Under the pieces are notes generated by a model that saw only the letters and a list, made by a program, of their open reading frames with translations, did not search any database and had not been told where the DNA came from. DNA of 53,919 nucleotides from assembly GCF_900120295.1 (NCBI RefSeq), contig NZ_LT635464.1:1-53919 (forward strand). The letters are read 5' to 3'. The position numbers were made by a program, and so were the translations under genes. Of the stretch, positions 8,081 through 16,850 are shown in pieces. Source of the DNA: Blautia sp. Marseille-P3201T (GTDB taxonomy: Bacteria > Bacillota > Clostridia > Lachnospirales > Lachnospiraceae). The first letter of the stretch is position 1; every line of letters starts with the position of its first letter.

Positions 8081-9331
8081 ATGATGGCTATTTTGCTGGA
8101 GGAAGATTATGAATATCCGCTTCCGAATTTAATTGCGGTTAAGCAAATTTTTGACGATCTGGAAATAAAAGATGTAGAAAACAGTACAAAAGCTGAGTTG
8201 AGAAAAGAAGAAATTGTCCAAAAGATACATCCGGGGGATATGGTTGCTATTGCTGTTGGAAGCAGAGGAATTCAGAACTTAAAAGAGATCGTTAGGATTT
8301 TGATACAAATGGTGAAGAGCCGTGGGGCGAGTCCTTATATTGTGTCTGCAATGGGAAGTCATGGTGGTGGAAAAGAAGATGGACAAAGAGCAGTGCTTGC
8401 GGGATATGGTATTACACAAGAAAGCATGGGAGTTCCGGTAATCACGACTACGGATGTAGAAGAGGCAGGCGAATTACCAGGTGGACAGAAGGTATATTTT
8501 GATCGTGCTGCTGCAAAAGCGGATGCAATTATTGTGGTAAATCGGATTAAATTACATACGGATTTTACAGGAGAACTTCAGAGCGGGCTCTGCAAAATGT
8601 TAGTAATTGGATTGGGAAATCAAAAAGGTTGTTCTTCTATACATGAGGAAGATCCGGAAAATTTTGCAGAAATTATAGAGGGAGCAGCTAAACTGATTTT
8701 GGATAAATATCCGGTAATTTTTGGCTTGGGTATTATAGAAAATGCATATGACAGAACTTTTCATGTGGAAGCGGTTCCTTCTGAAAATCTTATTGAGCGT
8801 GAGAAAGAGCTGGTGAAGGTTGCAAAAGGTAAAATGCCAAGACTTATGGTGCCGGATATTGATGTTCTGATTGTAGACGAAATAGGAAAGAATATTTCCG
8901 GAGCTGGATATGATCCTAATATATTAGGACGCAGTTCTGTTTTAAAAGAATATTCTCTACCTATACCTAATATTAAGAAAATGGTCTTGCTAAACCTTAC
9001 CCACGAATCTCATGGAAATGGTATAGGTATGGGGTTATTTGATGTGATTACAAAAGAAGTGTTTAAACAATTGGATTATGAGGCAATGTACGCAAACGCA
9101 CTTGCCTGTAAGTGTATAGAAGATGCGAAAATTCCTATGATTGCAGTTGACAAAGAGGAGGCCGTCAGAGCTGCCATAAGATGTATAAGAGGTGCAGACA
9201 AAGAAAACTTAAAAATTGTAGAAATTAAAAACACGCTTTCGCTGGATAAAATATGGGTTTCAAAAAGAGTACTGGAAGATATTCGGAATAACCCCAAAAT
9301 AGAAATTGAAGAGGAGGAAATAAAATTATGA
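8081..9331 (+). CDS. LarA-like nickel-pincer-cofactor-dependent isomerase homologue
   Basis: Lactate racemase (LarA) and its homologues racemise or epimerise 2-hydroxy acids by hydride transfer to a nickel-pincer nucleotide bound to a lysine. The 416-residue protein has the LarA/DUF2088 layout. There is a glycine-rich AMGSHGGGKEDGQ loop with H94, then NRIKLHTDFTGELQSGLCKM with H159 and K172, candidates for a catalytic histidine and the cofactor-binding lysine. The wording differs from true lactate racemases, so another substrate is expected. A GGGGG-type site precedes ATG 8081; ATG 8084 is possible. The last codons overlap acnX by 4 bases. No larB, larC or larE cofactor-synthesis genes occur in the window, so they must lie elsewhere if the enzyme is active. 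Confidence 0.75.
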   Translation: MMAILLEEDYEYPLPNLIAVKQIFDDLEIKDVENSTKAELRKEEIVQKIHPGDMVAIAVGSRGIQNLKEIVRILIQMVKSRGASPYIVSAMGSHGGGKEDGQRAVLAGYGITQESMGVPVITTTDVEEAGELPGGQKVYFDRAAAKADAIIVVNRIKLHTDFTGELQSGLCKMLVIGLGNQKGCSSIHEEDPENFAEIIEGAAKLILDKYPVIFGLGIIENAYDRTFHVEAVPSENLIEREKELVKVAKGKMPRLMVPDIDVLIVDEIGKNISGAGYDPNILGRSSVLKEYSLPIPNIKKMVLLNLTHESHGNGIGMGLFDVITKEVFKQLDYEAMYANALACKCIEDAKIPMIAVDKEEAVRAAIRCIRGADKENLKIVEIKNTLSLDKIWVSKRVLEDIRNNPKIEIEEEEIKL

Positions 9332-10536
9332 AATTGACACAGGAACAGAAAGATATGTTGGATGGAAAATATGGAAAAGGAACAGCATATGCCATGAAAA
9401 TTCAAGTGGCGATTGGAGAATCTTTTGACGCAGAAAGAATGGTTCCAATTACTCGGGCACATGTAGCACTTTCTAACCAGGAGGCTGATTTATGGTTTTG
9501 TGAAAAGTTGTTAAGTGAGGGAGCAAAGTGCAGAGTAACACCAACAGTAAATCCGGGATTTTGTTTGGATTTTTTTAAAAAAAGAGACATGGTAGCTCCG
9601 GAATACGCGGATTTAATGCAAAGAACACACAATGCTTATAAGGCCATAGGAGCTCAGCTTACTTATAATTGTACCCCGTATATTGATACAAATGTTCCTA
9701 ATTTTAAAGAAGTTATTGCTTTTTCTGAATCCAGCGCAACTCCATATGCGAATGCTGTTTGGGGAGCAAGAACAAACCGAGAGGGAGCAAATAGTGCTCT
9801 TTGTGCGGCAATTACAGGATATGTGCCGGAATATGGTCTGTTGTTAGATGAAAACAGGAAAGGCGATATTTTGGTAGAAGTTCAGGCAGATGTAAAGACA
9901 GCGTATGATTATCATATTATTGGAATGCTTGGAAAGAAAATAGGAGAGGGAATTCCGGTATTTACAGGCTTTCCTAAAGAGACTATTACGAAAGAAGCTT
10001 TAAGAAACTTAGGGGCGCAGTTAAATACATCCGGTGCATATGGCATGTACCATATTTTAGGGGTTACTCCGGAAGCACCTGATTTGGAGACCGCTTTTGG
10101 AGGAAAAGAACCAAAGAGAAAAGTAGTTCTTACGAATAAAGATAAAGAAGATATTTTGAAAGAAATTTCAGAAGAAGGAAACAGAAAAATTGATTTTGCA
10201 ATGTTTGGATGTCCTCACTTTACATTAGAAGAAGTAAAATATATTGCTTCAAAAATAGAAGGAAAAAAACTCGAAAAGGAGATGTGGATTTTAGTTTCCA
10301 GCCATGTGAAAGAAATGGCTGTTCGTATGGGATTAGATGAAATTATCAGTAATGCGGGAGGATTTGTTATCCCAGACACATGTCCAGACCAGCCTTGTTG
10401 GAGACATTTAGAAGGTAAAATTGGAATTACAGAGTCACCAAAATGTGCTTATTATCCGCAGAGAAGAGGAATTCATTTTGTTATTAGAGATTTAGATACT
10501 TGTATAGAAGCTGCATTAACAGGGGAGGTAAAATAA
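9328..10536 (+). CDS. Aconitase X (AcnX) catalytic (large) subunit
   Basis: AcnX proteins are an aconitase-superfamily branch of dehydratases. Characterised members dehydrate cis-3-hydroxy-L-proline in bacteria or phosphomevalonate in archaea. The 402-residue protein shows the family's segments: YNCTPYIDTNVP (C115), WGARTNREGANS, AMFGCPHFTLEEV (C295) and IPDTCPDQPCWRH (C352, C357). These cysteines are the expected Fe-S ligands. In fused AcnX proteins the swivelling domain is part of the same chain; here it is the separate next gene, so this is the two-subunit form. Coupled by a 4-base overlap to the LarA-like gene, it probably dehydrates a hydroxy acid that the isomerase sets in the right configuration (inference). 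Confidence 0.85.
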   Translation: MKLTQEQKDMLDGKYGKGTAYAMKIQVAIGESFDAERMVPITRAHVALSNQEADLWFCEKLLSEGAKCRVTPTVNPGFCLDFFKKRDMVAPEYADLMQRTHNAYKAIGAQLTYNCTPYIDTNVPNFKEVIAFSESSATPYANAVWGARTNREGANSALCAAITGYVPEYGLLLDENRKGDILVEVQADVKTAYDYHIIGMLGKKIGEGIPVFTGFPKETITKEALRNLGAQLNTSGAYGMYHILGVTPEAPDLETAFGGKEPKRKVVLTNKDKEDILKEISEEGNRKIDFAMFGCPHFTLEEVKYIASKIEGKKLEKEMWILVSSHVKEMAVRMGLDEIISNAGGFVIPDTCPDQPCWRHLEGKIGITESPKCAYYPQRRGIHFVIRDLDTCIEAALTGEVK

Positions 10537-10941
10537 ATGGGAAAAAAATTTAAATGTCATAAAATATCAGAAGGGTGTATAGAAGCTCAGGCAATTGTAT
10601 CAAAAGATAATATTATGTTTTATTTAGTAAATCCAGAGACAGGAGTAATTATAGAAAAAGCGCATGATTTAGAAGGAAAGAGTATTGCGAATAAGGTTTT
10701 GATTTTCCCGGGAGGAAAGGGAAGCTCAGTGGTACAGGCAGATGGATTATATCAGCTTAAAATGAGAAAAAACATGCCGGCTGCTATGGTAATAGAATAT
10801 CCGGAAACAGTGTTGGTTTCCAGTGCAATTATCATGGAAGTTCCCATGGTGGATAAAGTGGATCCGGAGTTTTATAAAGAAGTAAAGAACGGAGATATAA
10901 TTCGCATTGATGCTAATAATCAGGTAATAGAAATATTATAA
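10537..10941 (+). CDS. Aconitase X small (swivel, DUF126) subunit
   Basis: This 134-residue protein begins at the base after the acnX stop codon, with AGGGGAGG just upstream. It matches the swivelling beta-barrel domain of AcnX, with the conserved FPGGKGSSVVQADGLY segment that carries the catalytic serine in the family, and a VPMVDKVD stretch near the end. It closes over the large subunit to complete the active site. A separate small subunit is typical of the split AcnX type. Confidence 0.85.
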   Translation: MGKKFKCHKISEGCIEAQAIVSKDNIMFYLVNPETGVIIEKAHDLEGKSIANKVLIFPGGKGSSVVQADGLYQLKMRKNMPAAMVIEYPETVLVSSAIIMEVPMVDKVDPEFYKEVKNGDIIRIDANNQVIEIL

Positions 10942-10975
10942 TTCTGTTTGAAAGTCTGTTGGAGGAGGAATGCAG

Positions 10976-11995
10976 ATGAGTCTGAAGAAAATTGGGATTG
11001 TAGGATTTGCAGTAATTATAATGTTGACGACTACAGGATGTGGAAGAAATCTGGGTAGCAAAGGAAGCAATGGAAAAGATGTTGTTACTATTAATATAGG
11101 GCATGTAGAGGCAGAAGACAGATCTACACATCGGGCATTGGTAGAGCATTTTAAAAAACCGGTTGAAGAAAAGTCAAAGGGATCTATTTCCGTACAAATA
11201 TATGCAAATAGTGTATTGGGAGGCGATTCGGAGTTGACAGAATCTGTTGCAATGGGAACTTTGGAGGCAGCGCTTCCGTCAACTTCTGTGTTAGTTAGTT
11301 ACTCAGATGACTTTGGAATTATGGATATGCCGTATTTGTTTAATAGTCCGGAAAAAGCTTTTGAGGCCATGGATGGGGATTTAGGTGATTATTTTAATGA
11401 AAAATTAGAAAAAGTAGGAATTCATGGATTAGGATATTCTTATAACGGACTTAGGAGTATGACTAATAGTTCGCATCCAATTGAAACACCGGAAGATTTA
11501 AAAGGGCTTAAAATGCGAGTTATGGAAAACGAGGTATTTATAGATTTTTTTGAAACTTTAGGTGCCAGTGCAACGCCGATGAGTTTTAATGAACTTTTTA
11601 CCGGATTGCAGCAACATACCGTAGATGGACAGGAAAATCCACCGTCCTTAATTTATGCAAGTAAATTTCAGGAGGTACAAAAATACCTTAGTCTCACAGA
11701 ACACGTGAATAACTTTCTGGGATTTATTATGAATAAAGATTTTTACGACAGCTTGACAAAAGAACAGCAGGAAATCGTTCAGGATGCGGCACAGGAATTT
11801 GTGGATTATCAAAGGAAAATGGAATTGGAGGATACAGAGGAATATGTCAAGAAACTAGAAGAAGAAGGAATGCAGGTTAATAAATTGACAGATGAACAAA
11901 AAATAAAGTTTAGACAGGAACTGGAACCTATGTATGAAAAGTACGAAGAAAAGTTTGGAGAAGAAATTTTTGAAACTTTGGAAAAATATCAATGA
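10976..11995 (+). CDS. TRAP transporter solute-binding lipoprotein (DctP type)
   Basis: TRAP solute-binding proteins capture organic acids outside the membrane for a sodium-driven permease. The 339-residue protein has a lipoprotein signal (hydrophobic residues 7-19, lipobox LTTTGC with C22), then a DctP fold. The LKGLKMRVMENEVF segment carries the arginine that binds the substrate carboxylate, and FTGLQQHTVDGQENP is also typical. GGAGGAGG (10961-10968) suits ATG 10976 better than ATG 10970. With the Q and M genes it forms a full TRAP system, and it probably imports the acid processed by AcnX and the LarA-like protein. Confidence 0.88.
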   Translation: MSLKKIGIVGFAVIIMLTTTGCGRNLGSKGSNGKDVVTINIGHVEAEDRSTHRALVEHFKKPVEEKSKGSISVQIYANSVLGGDSELTESVAMGTLEAALPSTSVLVSYSDDFGIMDMPYLFNSPEKAFEAMDGDLGDYFNEKLEKVGIHGLGYSYNGLRSMTNSSHPIETPEDLKGLKMRVMENEVFIDFFETLGASATPMSFNELFTGLQQHTVDGQENPPSLIYASKFQEVQKYLSLTEHVNNFLGFIMNKDFYDSLTKEQQEIVQDAAQEFVDYQRKMELEDTEEYVKKLEEEGMQVNKLTDEQKIKFRQELEPMYEKYEEKFGEEIFETLEKYQ

Positions 11996-12009
11996 CAGGA
12001 GGGAGTAAA

Positions 12010-12531
12010 TTGAAAGATAAAGGATTTCTTGGAAAAATAGTGTATGGATATAATCATTTAGAAGAATATCTGCTAGTTGGAAGTTTGGTTTTTAGTGTCC
12101 TCCTGGTATTTTTGCAAGTAGTAATGCGTACTGTTTTTAAAAATTCGCTTTCCTGGTCGGAAGAATTAGCCAGATATCTCTTTATTTGGCAGACCTGGCT
12201 GGGAGTAAGTATTGCTTTTAAAGAGGATGAACATATTAAAGTTACTTTAATTTACAGCATTATTAAAAACAAAAGGGGTCAGGCAATCATTGATTTTTTA
12301 GCAGATAGTATATGGTTTTTGTTTTCATTCTTTTTAATTTTTAATGGTGCAAAATTAGTTTCTTCTATTGTATCTAGAAATGTGACTTCTTCAGGACTTG
12401 GACTTCCTATGGCATTTGTATATGTGGTCTTTCCTATATCATCAGCCTTGGTTTGTATCCGACTAATTCCTAAACTGAAGGAAAAAATGAATTTAATTAT
12501 GAATAAAGAGGCTGGAGGTGATGATTTATGA
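12010..12531 (+). CDS. TRAP transporter small permease subunit (DctQ type)
   Basis: This protein of about 173 residues has four membrane helices and the family motif around WSEELARYLFIWQTWLG. It pairs with the large permease in the membrane. Two starts are possible. ATG 11992 overlaps the previous stop but has no ribosome site. TTG 12010 follows AGGAGGGAG directly and is preferred. It ends in a 4-base overlap with the large subunit gene. Confidence 0.85.
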   Translation: MKDKGFLGKIVYGYNHLEEYLLVGSLVFSVLLVFLQVVMRTVFKNSLSWSEELARYLFIWQTWLGVSIAFKEDEHIKVTLIYSIIKNKRGQAIIDFLADSIWFLFSFFLIFNGAKLVSSIVSRNVTSSGLGLPMAFVYVVFPISSALVCIRLIPKLKEKMNLIMNKEAGGDDL

Positions 12532-13796
12532 GTGCCGTAGTATTATTTGGAACTTTTCTTATATTATTATTGTTAAGTGTACCTATTGGCTATGCTATAG
12601 GAATATCCAGTCTGGCAGGTATTTATTTCTTTTCAGATATTCCGTTGGAAATTATTGCACAAAAAGTCATTACTGGTATAGACTCTTTTCCGCTTCTGGC
12701 AATTCCTTTCTTTATGCTGGCAGGAAATTTAATGAGTGGTGGAGGAATTGCAAAACGACTTGTAAACTTTTTCGATTCGCTGATTGGACATGTGACGGGA
12801 GGACTGGGCATTGTAACAGTTGTGGTATGTATGTTTTTTGCTGCTATTTCGGGTTCAGCAGTAGCAACAGTATCCGCTGTCGGTGCATTTATGATCCCTG
12901 AAATGGTGGAACACGGATATGATAAGAAGTTTAGCGCTGCATTAACTGCAGCAGCGGGAACAATTGGGGTGGTAATACCGCCGAGTATTCCGTTTGTTAT
13001 TTATGGCGTTGTTTCTGGCACATCAATTACAGATTTATTTACAGCAGGATTTCTTCCTGGTATTATGATGGGCTTGGCATTAATTGTAGTGTGTTATTTG
13101 GTTTCTAAGAAAAATGGTTATAGAGGAAAAGGAAGTCGTTCTTCCTGGAAGGAAATTGGAAAAGCTTTTAAGGATGCTATATGGGCTATTTTATCCCCGG
13201 TGATTATTTTAGGTGGGATTTATTCAGGCTTTTTTACTCCTACTGAAGCGGCGGTGGTTTCTGTAGTATATTCTTTTATAATAGGAACATTTGTTTATAA
13301 AGAACTGAATTTTAAAGGAGCATATAAAGCCTTTAAAGATGCTGTTGTGGTAAATGGTTCTACGACGTTTATGGTAGGATTTTCAACAGTGTTTGCGGCA
13401 TTCCTTACCATTGCACAAATTCCTAATATGATTGCAGAAGGAATTACAGGATTAACCAGTAATAAATTCTTGATTTTGCTGATAATTAATTTGTTATTGT
13501 TAGTTATTGGAATGTTTGTGGATAATATTCCGGCTACTATTATTTTAACTCCGATTTTATTACCGATATGTACCTCATTTGGTATGAGTCCGGTAACCTT
13601 TGGTATTATGTTAACAATGAATTTAGCGATAGGTTTCTGTTCACCGCCATATGGCATTAACTTATTTGTGGCCAGTTCCATATCGAAAGTTTCTATAGAG
13701 GATTTGACAAAAAATATAATAAAACCTTTAATTGGACTTTTGATTGTTTTATTGTTAATTACTTACATACCATATTTTACGACCCTCTTTATTTAA
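12528..13796 (+). CDS. TRAP transporter large permease subunit (DctM type)
   Basis: This 422-residue DctM-type protein has about twelve membrane helices and the two internally similar halves typical of the ion-transporter superfamily. Characteristic segments are FPLLAIPFFMLAGNLMSGGG, AAISGSAVATVSAVG and IPPSIPFVIYGVVSG. It forms the sodium-coupled channel of the TRAP system. GGAGGTGAT precedes the start. The operon ends in the hairpin at 13836-13893. Confidence 0.9.
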   Translation: MSAVVLFGTFLILLLLSVPIGYAIGISSLAGIYFFSDIPLEIIAQKVITGIDSFPLLAIPFFMLAGNLMSGGGIAKRLVNFFDSLIGHVTGGLGIVTVVVCMFFAAISGSAVATVSAVGAFMIPEMVEHGYDKKFSAALTAAAGTIGVVIPPSIPFVIYGVVSGTSITDLFTAGFLPGIMMGLALIVVCYLVSKKNGYRGKGSRSSWKEIGKAFKDAIWAILSPVIILGGIYSGFFTPTEAAVVSVVYSFIIGTFVYKELNFKGAYKAFKDAVVVNGSTTFMVGFSTVFAAFLTIAQIPNMIAEGITGLTSNKFLILLIINLLLLVIGMFVDNIPATIILTPILLPICTSFGMSPVTFGIMLTMNLAIGFCSPPYGINLFVASSISKVSIEDLTKNIIKPLIGLLIVLLLITYIPYFTTLFI

Positions 13797-13835
13797 TATT
13801 TATAGAAGTGAATAAATTATTCACTGAGAAAAGGA

Positions 13836-13893
13836 GGCTGCCGCTTTAAATATTCAGGAAATGTTATGCACTTAATGCGACAGCCCTTTTTTC
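13836..13893 (+). terminator. Terminator of the TRAP operon, member of a dispersed palindromic repeat
   Basis: GGCTGCCGCTTTAA pairs with TTAATGCGACAGCC around a loop of about 25 bases and is followed by a T-run. The arms and loop borders resemble, in inverted orientation, the hairpin at 19483-19536, with the shared blocks CGCTTTAAA and ACTTAATGCGACA. The two therefore look like copies of one repeat family used as terminators. Confidence 0.8.
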
Positions 13894-13926
13894 TTAATAT
13901 ATGTTTGTTTAAATTCATTTCTTTAG

Positions 13927-13964
13927 TTGCCACTGTAGGATGGTTTGTATTATACTTAAAGTAT
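13927..13964 (+). promoter_or_regulatory. Promoter of the GntR-type regulator with palindromic operator
   Basis: TTGCCA (13927-13932) and TATACT (13951-13956) are 18 bases apart. The -10 is overlapped by the palindrome ATACTTAAAGTAT (13952-13964). With the site at 8023-8037 it shares the form TATAC-N5-GTAT, which fits autoregulation by the gene product. Confidence 0.5.
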
Positions 13965-13986
13965 TATATTAATTGAGGTAATTGAA

Positions 13987-14667
13987 GTGAAGGAATTTAA
14001 AAATTTGAAATTAAAAACTAAGAAAAAAAGCCTCACGGATGTGGCATTTGAAGAAATTAAAGAATTGATTTTAAATGAAGAAATTGAACCAGGGGAAATC
14101 GTCAGTGAAAATCAGTTGGCTGAATATCTGAATATGAGTCGTACTCCTATAAGAGAGGCAATTCGTCGGTTAGAAGCAGATGGAATTTTGATATCAAGGC
14201 AGGGATATGGGACAATTGTTAAGATGCTTACTTTGAAGGATATCGAAGATGTTTTTGAAGTAAGAGAAGCAATGGAATTAATTGCATCTGAAACAGCAAT
14301 TTATAATATTTCAGATCAGGAGATACAGGAAGTTAAAGATAATTTTTTAAATTTATTGGAGCGACATCATAGAGGTGAGATAATAGAAAAAGAAGAATTT
14401 ACAGCTATTGATGGGCAAATTCATGATTTGATTGTAAAGAAATCTGACAATGAATATGTTAAGATGCTTATGGAAAGAATTGATTTCAATGTGGGAAGAT
14501 ATAGAGCCATGTCTTATAAGGTTTCTTTGGATTTAGAAGAGAGTACAAAGCAGCATTTGAAATTATTGAAGTACATGGAGGAACGAAATGTAGAAGTGTT
14601 TAAGGAGCATTTGAAAGAGCATCTTTATTGGTCTTTGAATATTATTAAAGAACATGCAAGGTTATAA
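13987..14667 (+). CDS. GntR family regulator, FadR/FCD subfamily
   Basis: This 226-residue protein starts at GTG with GAGGT upstream. Residues 15-80 are a GntR winged helix (LAEYLNMSRTPIREAIRRLE). Residues 85-220 form the all-helical FCD domain with likely metal or effector ligands D142, H146 and H190, plus a histidine near 208-212. FCD regulators usually sense carboxylic acids, and the gene directly follows the acid-transport operon, so it probably represses that operon and itself. The palindromes at 8023 and 13952 support this. Which acid it senses is unknown. Confidence 0.88.
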   Translation: MKEFKNLKLKTKKKSLTDVAFEEIKELILNEEIEPGEIVSENQLAEYLNMSRTPIREAIRRLEADGILISRQGYGTIVKMLTLKDIEDVFEVREAMELIASETAIYNISDQEIQEVKDNFLNLLERHHRGEIIEKEEFTAIDGQIHDLIVKKSDNEYVKMLMERIDFNVGRYRAMSYKVSLDLEESTKQHLKLLKYMEERNVEVFKEHLKEHLYWSLNIIKEHARL

Positions 14668-14691
14668 AGAAAAAATAATAAGAAGAGTAAG

Positions 14692-14724
14692 AAGACGAAA
14701 GTGATGGATGCTTTCGTCTTTTTC
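14692..14724 (+). terminator. Terminator of the GntR-type gene
   Basis: AAGACGAAAG pairs exactly with CTTTCGTCTT around a 9-base loop, followed by Ts. Confidence 0.88.
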
Positions 14725-14908
14725 TATGAATAAGTTATTCATCGTAAATATTATAAGAAAAAACGGATAAAAAAGAAGGTTTTTTTGTAAGGTATGGAAA
14801 AAATGAGAAAATACGCAAGAAAATATTAAAAAATGGAAAGAAATCTGTTATAATTAGACGAAAATGCAAAAAAAGAAAACGATTGTGCAAAAACAGGAGG
14901 TATAAAAT

Positions 14909-16747
14909 ATGTGTGGAATTGTGGGATATGTGGGAAAAGAAAATGCGGCATCTATTTTGATAGAGGGGCTTTCCAAGCTGGAGTATAGAGGATATGATTC
15001 TGCGGGTATTGCAGTGCTGGATAATAGCCGCGACAAAAAAGAAATTGAAATCATCAAGGCGAAAGGTCGTTTACAGGCGCTTCGTGAGATGACAGATAAT
15101 GGAAAAGCGGTAAAAGGGTATTGTGGAATTGGTCATACCCGCTGGGCTACGCATGGTGAACCATCAGTGATTAATGCGCACCCTCATGTATCAAAGGATA
15201 AAAAAATTGCAGTAGTACATAATGGGATTATTGAAAATTACAAGGAGATAAAGGAATATTTGCAGAAAAAGGGTTATGAATTTGTGTCAGAAACAGACAC
15301 AGAAGTAATTGCTCATCTTTTGGATTATTATTATAAAGGGAATTGCTTGGAGGCAATTACAAAGGTATTAGGAAGAGTGAGAGGTTCCTATGCCCTGGGT
15401 ATTCTTTTTCAGGAAAATCCGGAAGTTATGTATGCGGTGAGAAAGGATAGTCCTTTAATCGTTGGAAAATCTTCTCAGGGAAATTTTATTGCATCTGATG
15501 TTCCTGCGATTTTAAAATATACAAAGACAGTATGTTATATTGATGACAGAGAAATTGCTGAAATTAAGGCAGATGGTATTCGGTTTTATGATATTGACCA
15601 GGAAGAACTGCAGAAAGAGTTCAAAACCGTGGAGTGGGATGCAAAGGCGGCGGAAAAAGAGGGATTTGAGCATTTTATGTTGAAGGAAATCTATGAGCAG
15701 CCAAAAGCGGTGGCGGATACCATCAGTCCCAGAATTAAGAATGGAAAAATTGTAATTGATGAATTGGAGATGACAGATGAGGATATTAAGAAAGTCAGTC
15801 GTATTCAGATGGTAGCCTGTGGTTCTGCATATCATGTATGTGTATGTGCAAAATATGTGTTGGAAAAGCTGGCAAAAATACCGGTAGACGTGGATCTGGC
15901 ATCAGAGTTTCGATACAGGAACCCTCTTATGACAGAGAATACATTGGTGATTGTGGTGAGTCAGTCAGGTGAAACGGCAGATTCGCTGGCAGCTTTAAGG
16001 GAGTCTAAGAAAAAGGGCTATAAAGTGCTGGGGATTGTAAATGTAGTAGGAAGTTCTATTGCACGAGAAGCGGACAGTGTTTTTTATACATGGGCAGGAC
16101 CGGAAATTTCTGTGGCCACTACAAAAGCGTACAGTACTCAGCTGGCAGCAGTTTATCTCATTGGATTACTTTTTGGAAAAGTAAGGGGCACGATTAAGGA
16201 TAAAGAGTATAAAGAATATATTCATGAACTGGGAAGACTGCCTGAGAAAATTCAGAAAATTTTAGATGAAAAAGAGAGGATACAGTGGCTGGCTAATAAG
16301 TATTCGCATACAAAAGATGTGTTCTTTATTGGAAGAGGTCTGGACTATGCAATTTCTTTAGAAGGTTCTTTGAAGCTAAAAGAAATATCTTATATTCATT
16401 CGGAAGCTTATGCGGCAGGGGAATTAAAACATGGCACGATTTCTCTTATTGAAGAAGGAGTTCTGGTAGTTGGCGCAGCGACACAACCAGATTTATTTGA
16501 GAAAGAAGTCAGCAATTTAGTTGAAGTACGAAGCCGTGGCGCGTGTGTATTAGGGCTGACGTCTTATGGGAATTATTCCATAGAAGATATTGCAGATTTT
16601 ACTGTGTATGTGCCTAAAACACAGGATGTTTTTACTACCAGTCTGGCTGTTGTTCCACTGCAGTTGCTGGCATATTATATTTCAGTTGCTAAGGGCTTGG
16701 ATGTTGATAAACCAAGAAATCTTGCAAAGAGTGTTACGGTAGAATAG
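14909..16747 (+). CDS. glmS: Glutamine--fructose-6-phosphate aminotransferase (isomerising)
   Basis: GlmS makes glucosamine-6-phosphate from fructose-6-phosphate and glutamine, the first step to UDP-GlcNAc and peptidoglycan. The 612-residue protein has the N-terminal nucleophile cysteine (MCGIVGYVG), glutaminase residues (IGHTRWATHGEP, HNGIIENY), and two SIS domains with VACGSAYHV and SQSGETADS. It ends in the family-type PRNLAKSVTVE. AGGAGG precedes the start. A TATAAT at about 14849 leaves a leader of only some 50 bases, too short for the glmS ribozyme found before this gene in many Firmicutes, so feedback must work differently here. Confidence 0.96.
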   Translation: MCGIVGYVGKENAASILIEGLSKLEYRGYDSAGIAVLDNSRDKKEIEIIKAKGRLQALREMTDNGKAVKGYCGIGHTRWATHGEPSVINAHPHVSKDKKIAVVHNGIIENYKEIKEYLQKKGYEFVSETDTEVIAHLLDYYYKGNCLEAITKVLGRVRGSYALGILFQENPEVMYAVRKDSPLIVGKSSQGNFIASDVPAILKYTKTVCYIDDREIAEIKADGIRFYDIDQEELQKEFKTVEWDAKAAEKEGFEHFMLKEIYEQPKAVADTISPRIKNGKIVIDELEMTDEDIKKVSRIQMVACGSAYHVCVCAKYVLEKLAKIPVDVDLASEFRYRNPLMTENTLVIVVSQSGETADSLAALRESKKKGYKVLGIVNVVGSSIAREADSVFYTWAGPEISVATTKAYSTQLAAVYLIGLLFGKVRGTIKDKEYKEYIHELGRLPEKIQKILDEKERIQWLANKYSHTKDVFFIGRGLDYAISLEGSLKLKEISYIHSEAYAAGELKHGTISLIEEGVLVVGAATQPDLFEKEVSNLVEVRSRGACVLGLTSYGNYSIEDIADFTVYVPKTQDVFTTSLAVVPLQLLAYYISVAKGLDVDKPRNLAKSVTVE

Positions 16748-16756
16748 AGATGGAAA

Positions 16757-16848
16757 GTGTACTATCAAATAAGGCAGTAGTGTTATATATGGTAGTAATT
16801 GGAAAATAATAAGTAGTACACTGATAGTACCAAAAATGGAGGTACTAT
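16757..16848 (+). promoter_or_regulatory. Repeated TAGTAC/GTACTA sites upstream of the XRE gene
   Basis: GTGTACTATCA at 16757-16767 is mirrored by TGATAGTAC at 16822-16830. TAGTACAC (16814-16821) and GGTACTAT just before the start add more copies of the same core. This cluster of inverted half-sites in a 100-base gap looks like an operator region, most simply for the adjacent XRE protein. I could not place a convincing -35/-10 pair. Confidence 0.4.
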
Positions 16849-16850
16849 TT

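Noticed and set aside
14730-14908. glmS ribozyme before glmS
   Set aside because: The leader after the TATAAT is only about 50 bases, and the ribozyme's conserved core is not seen.
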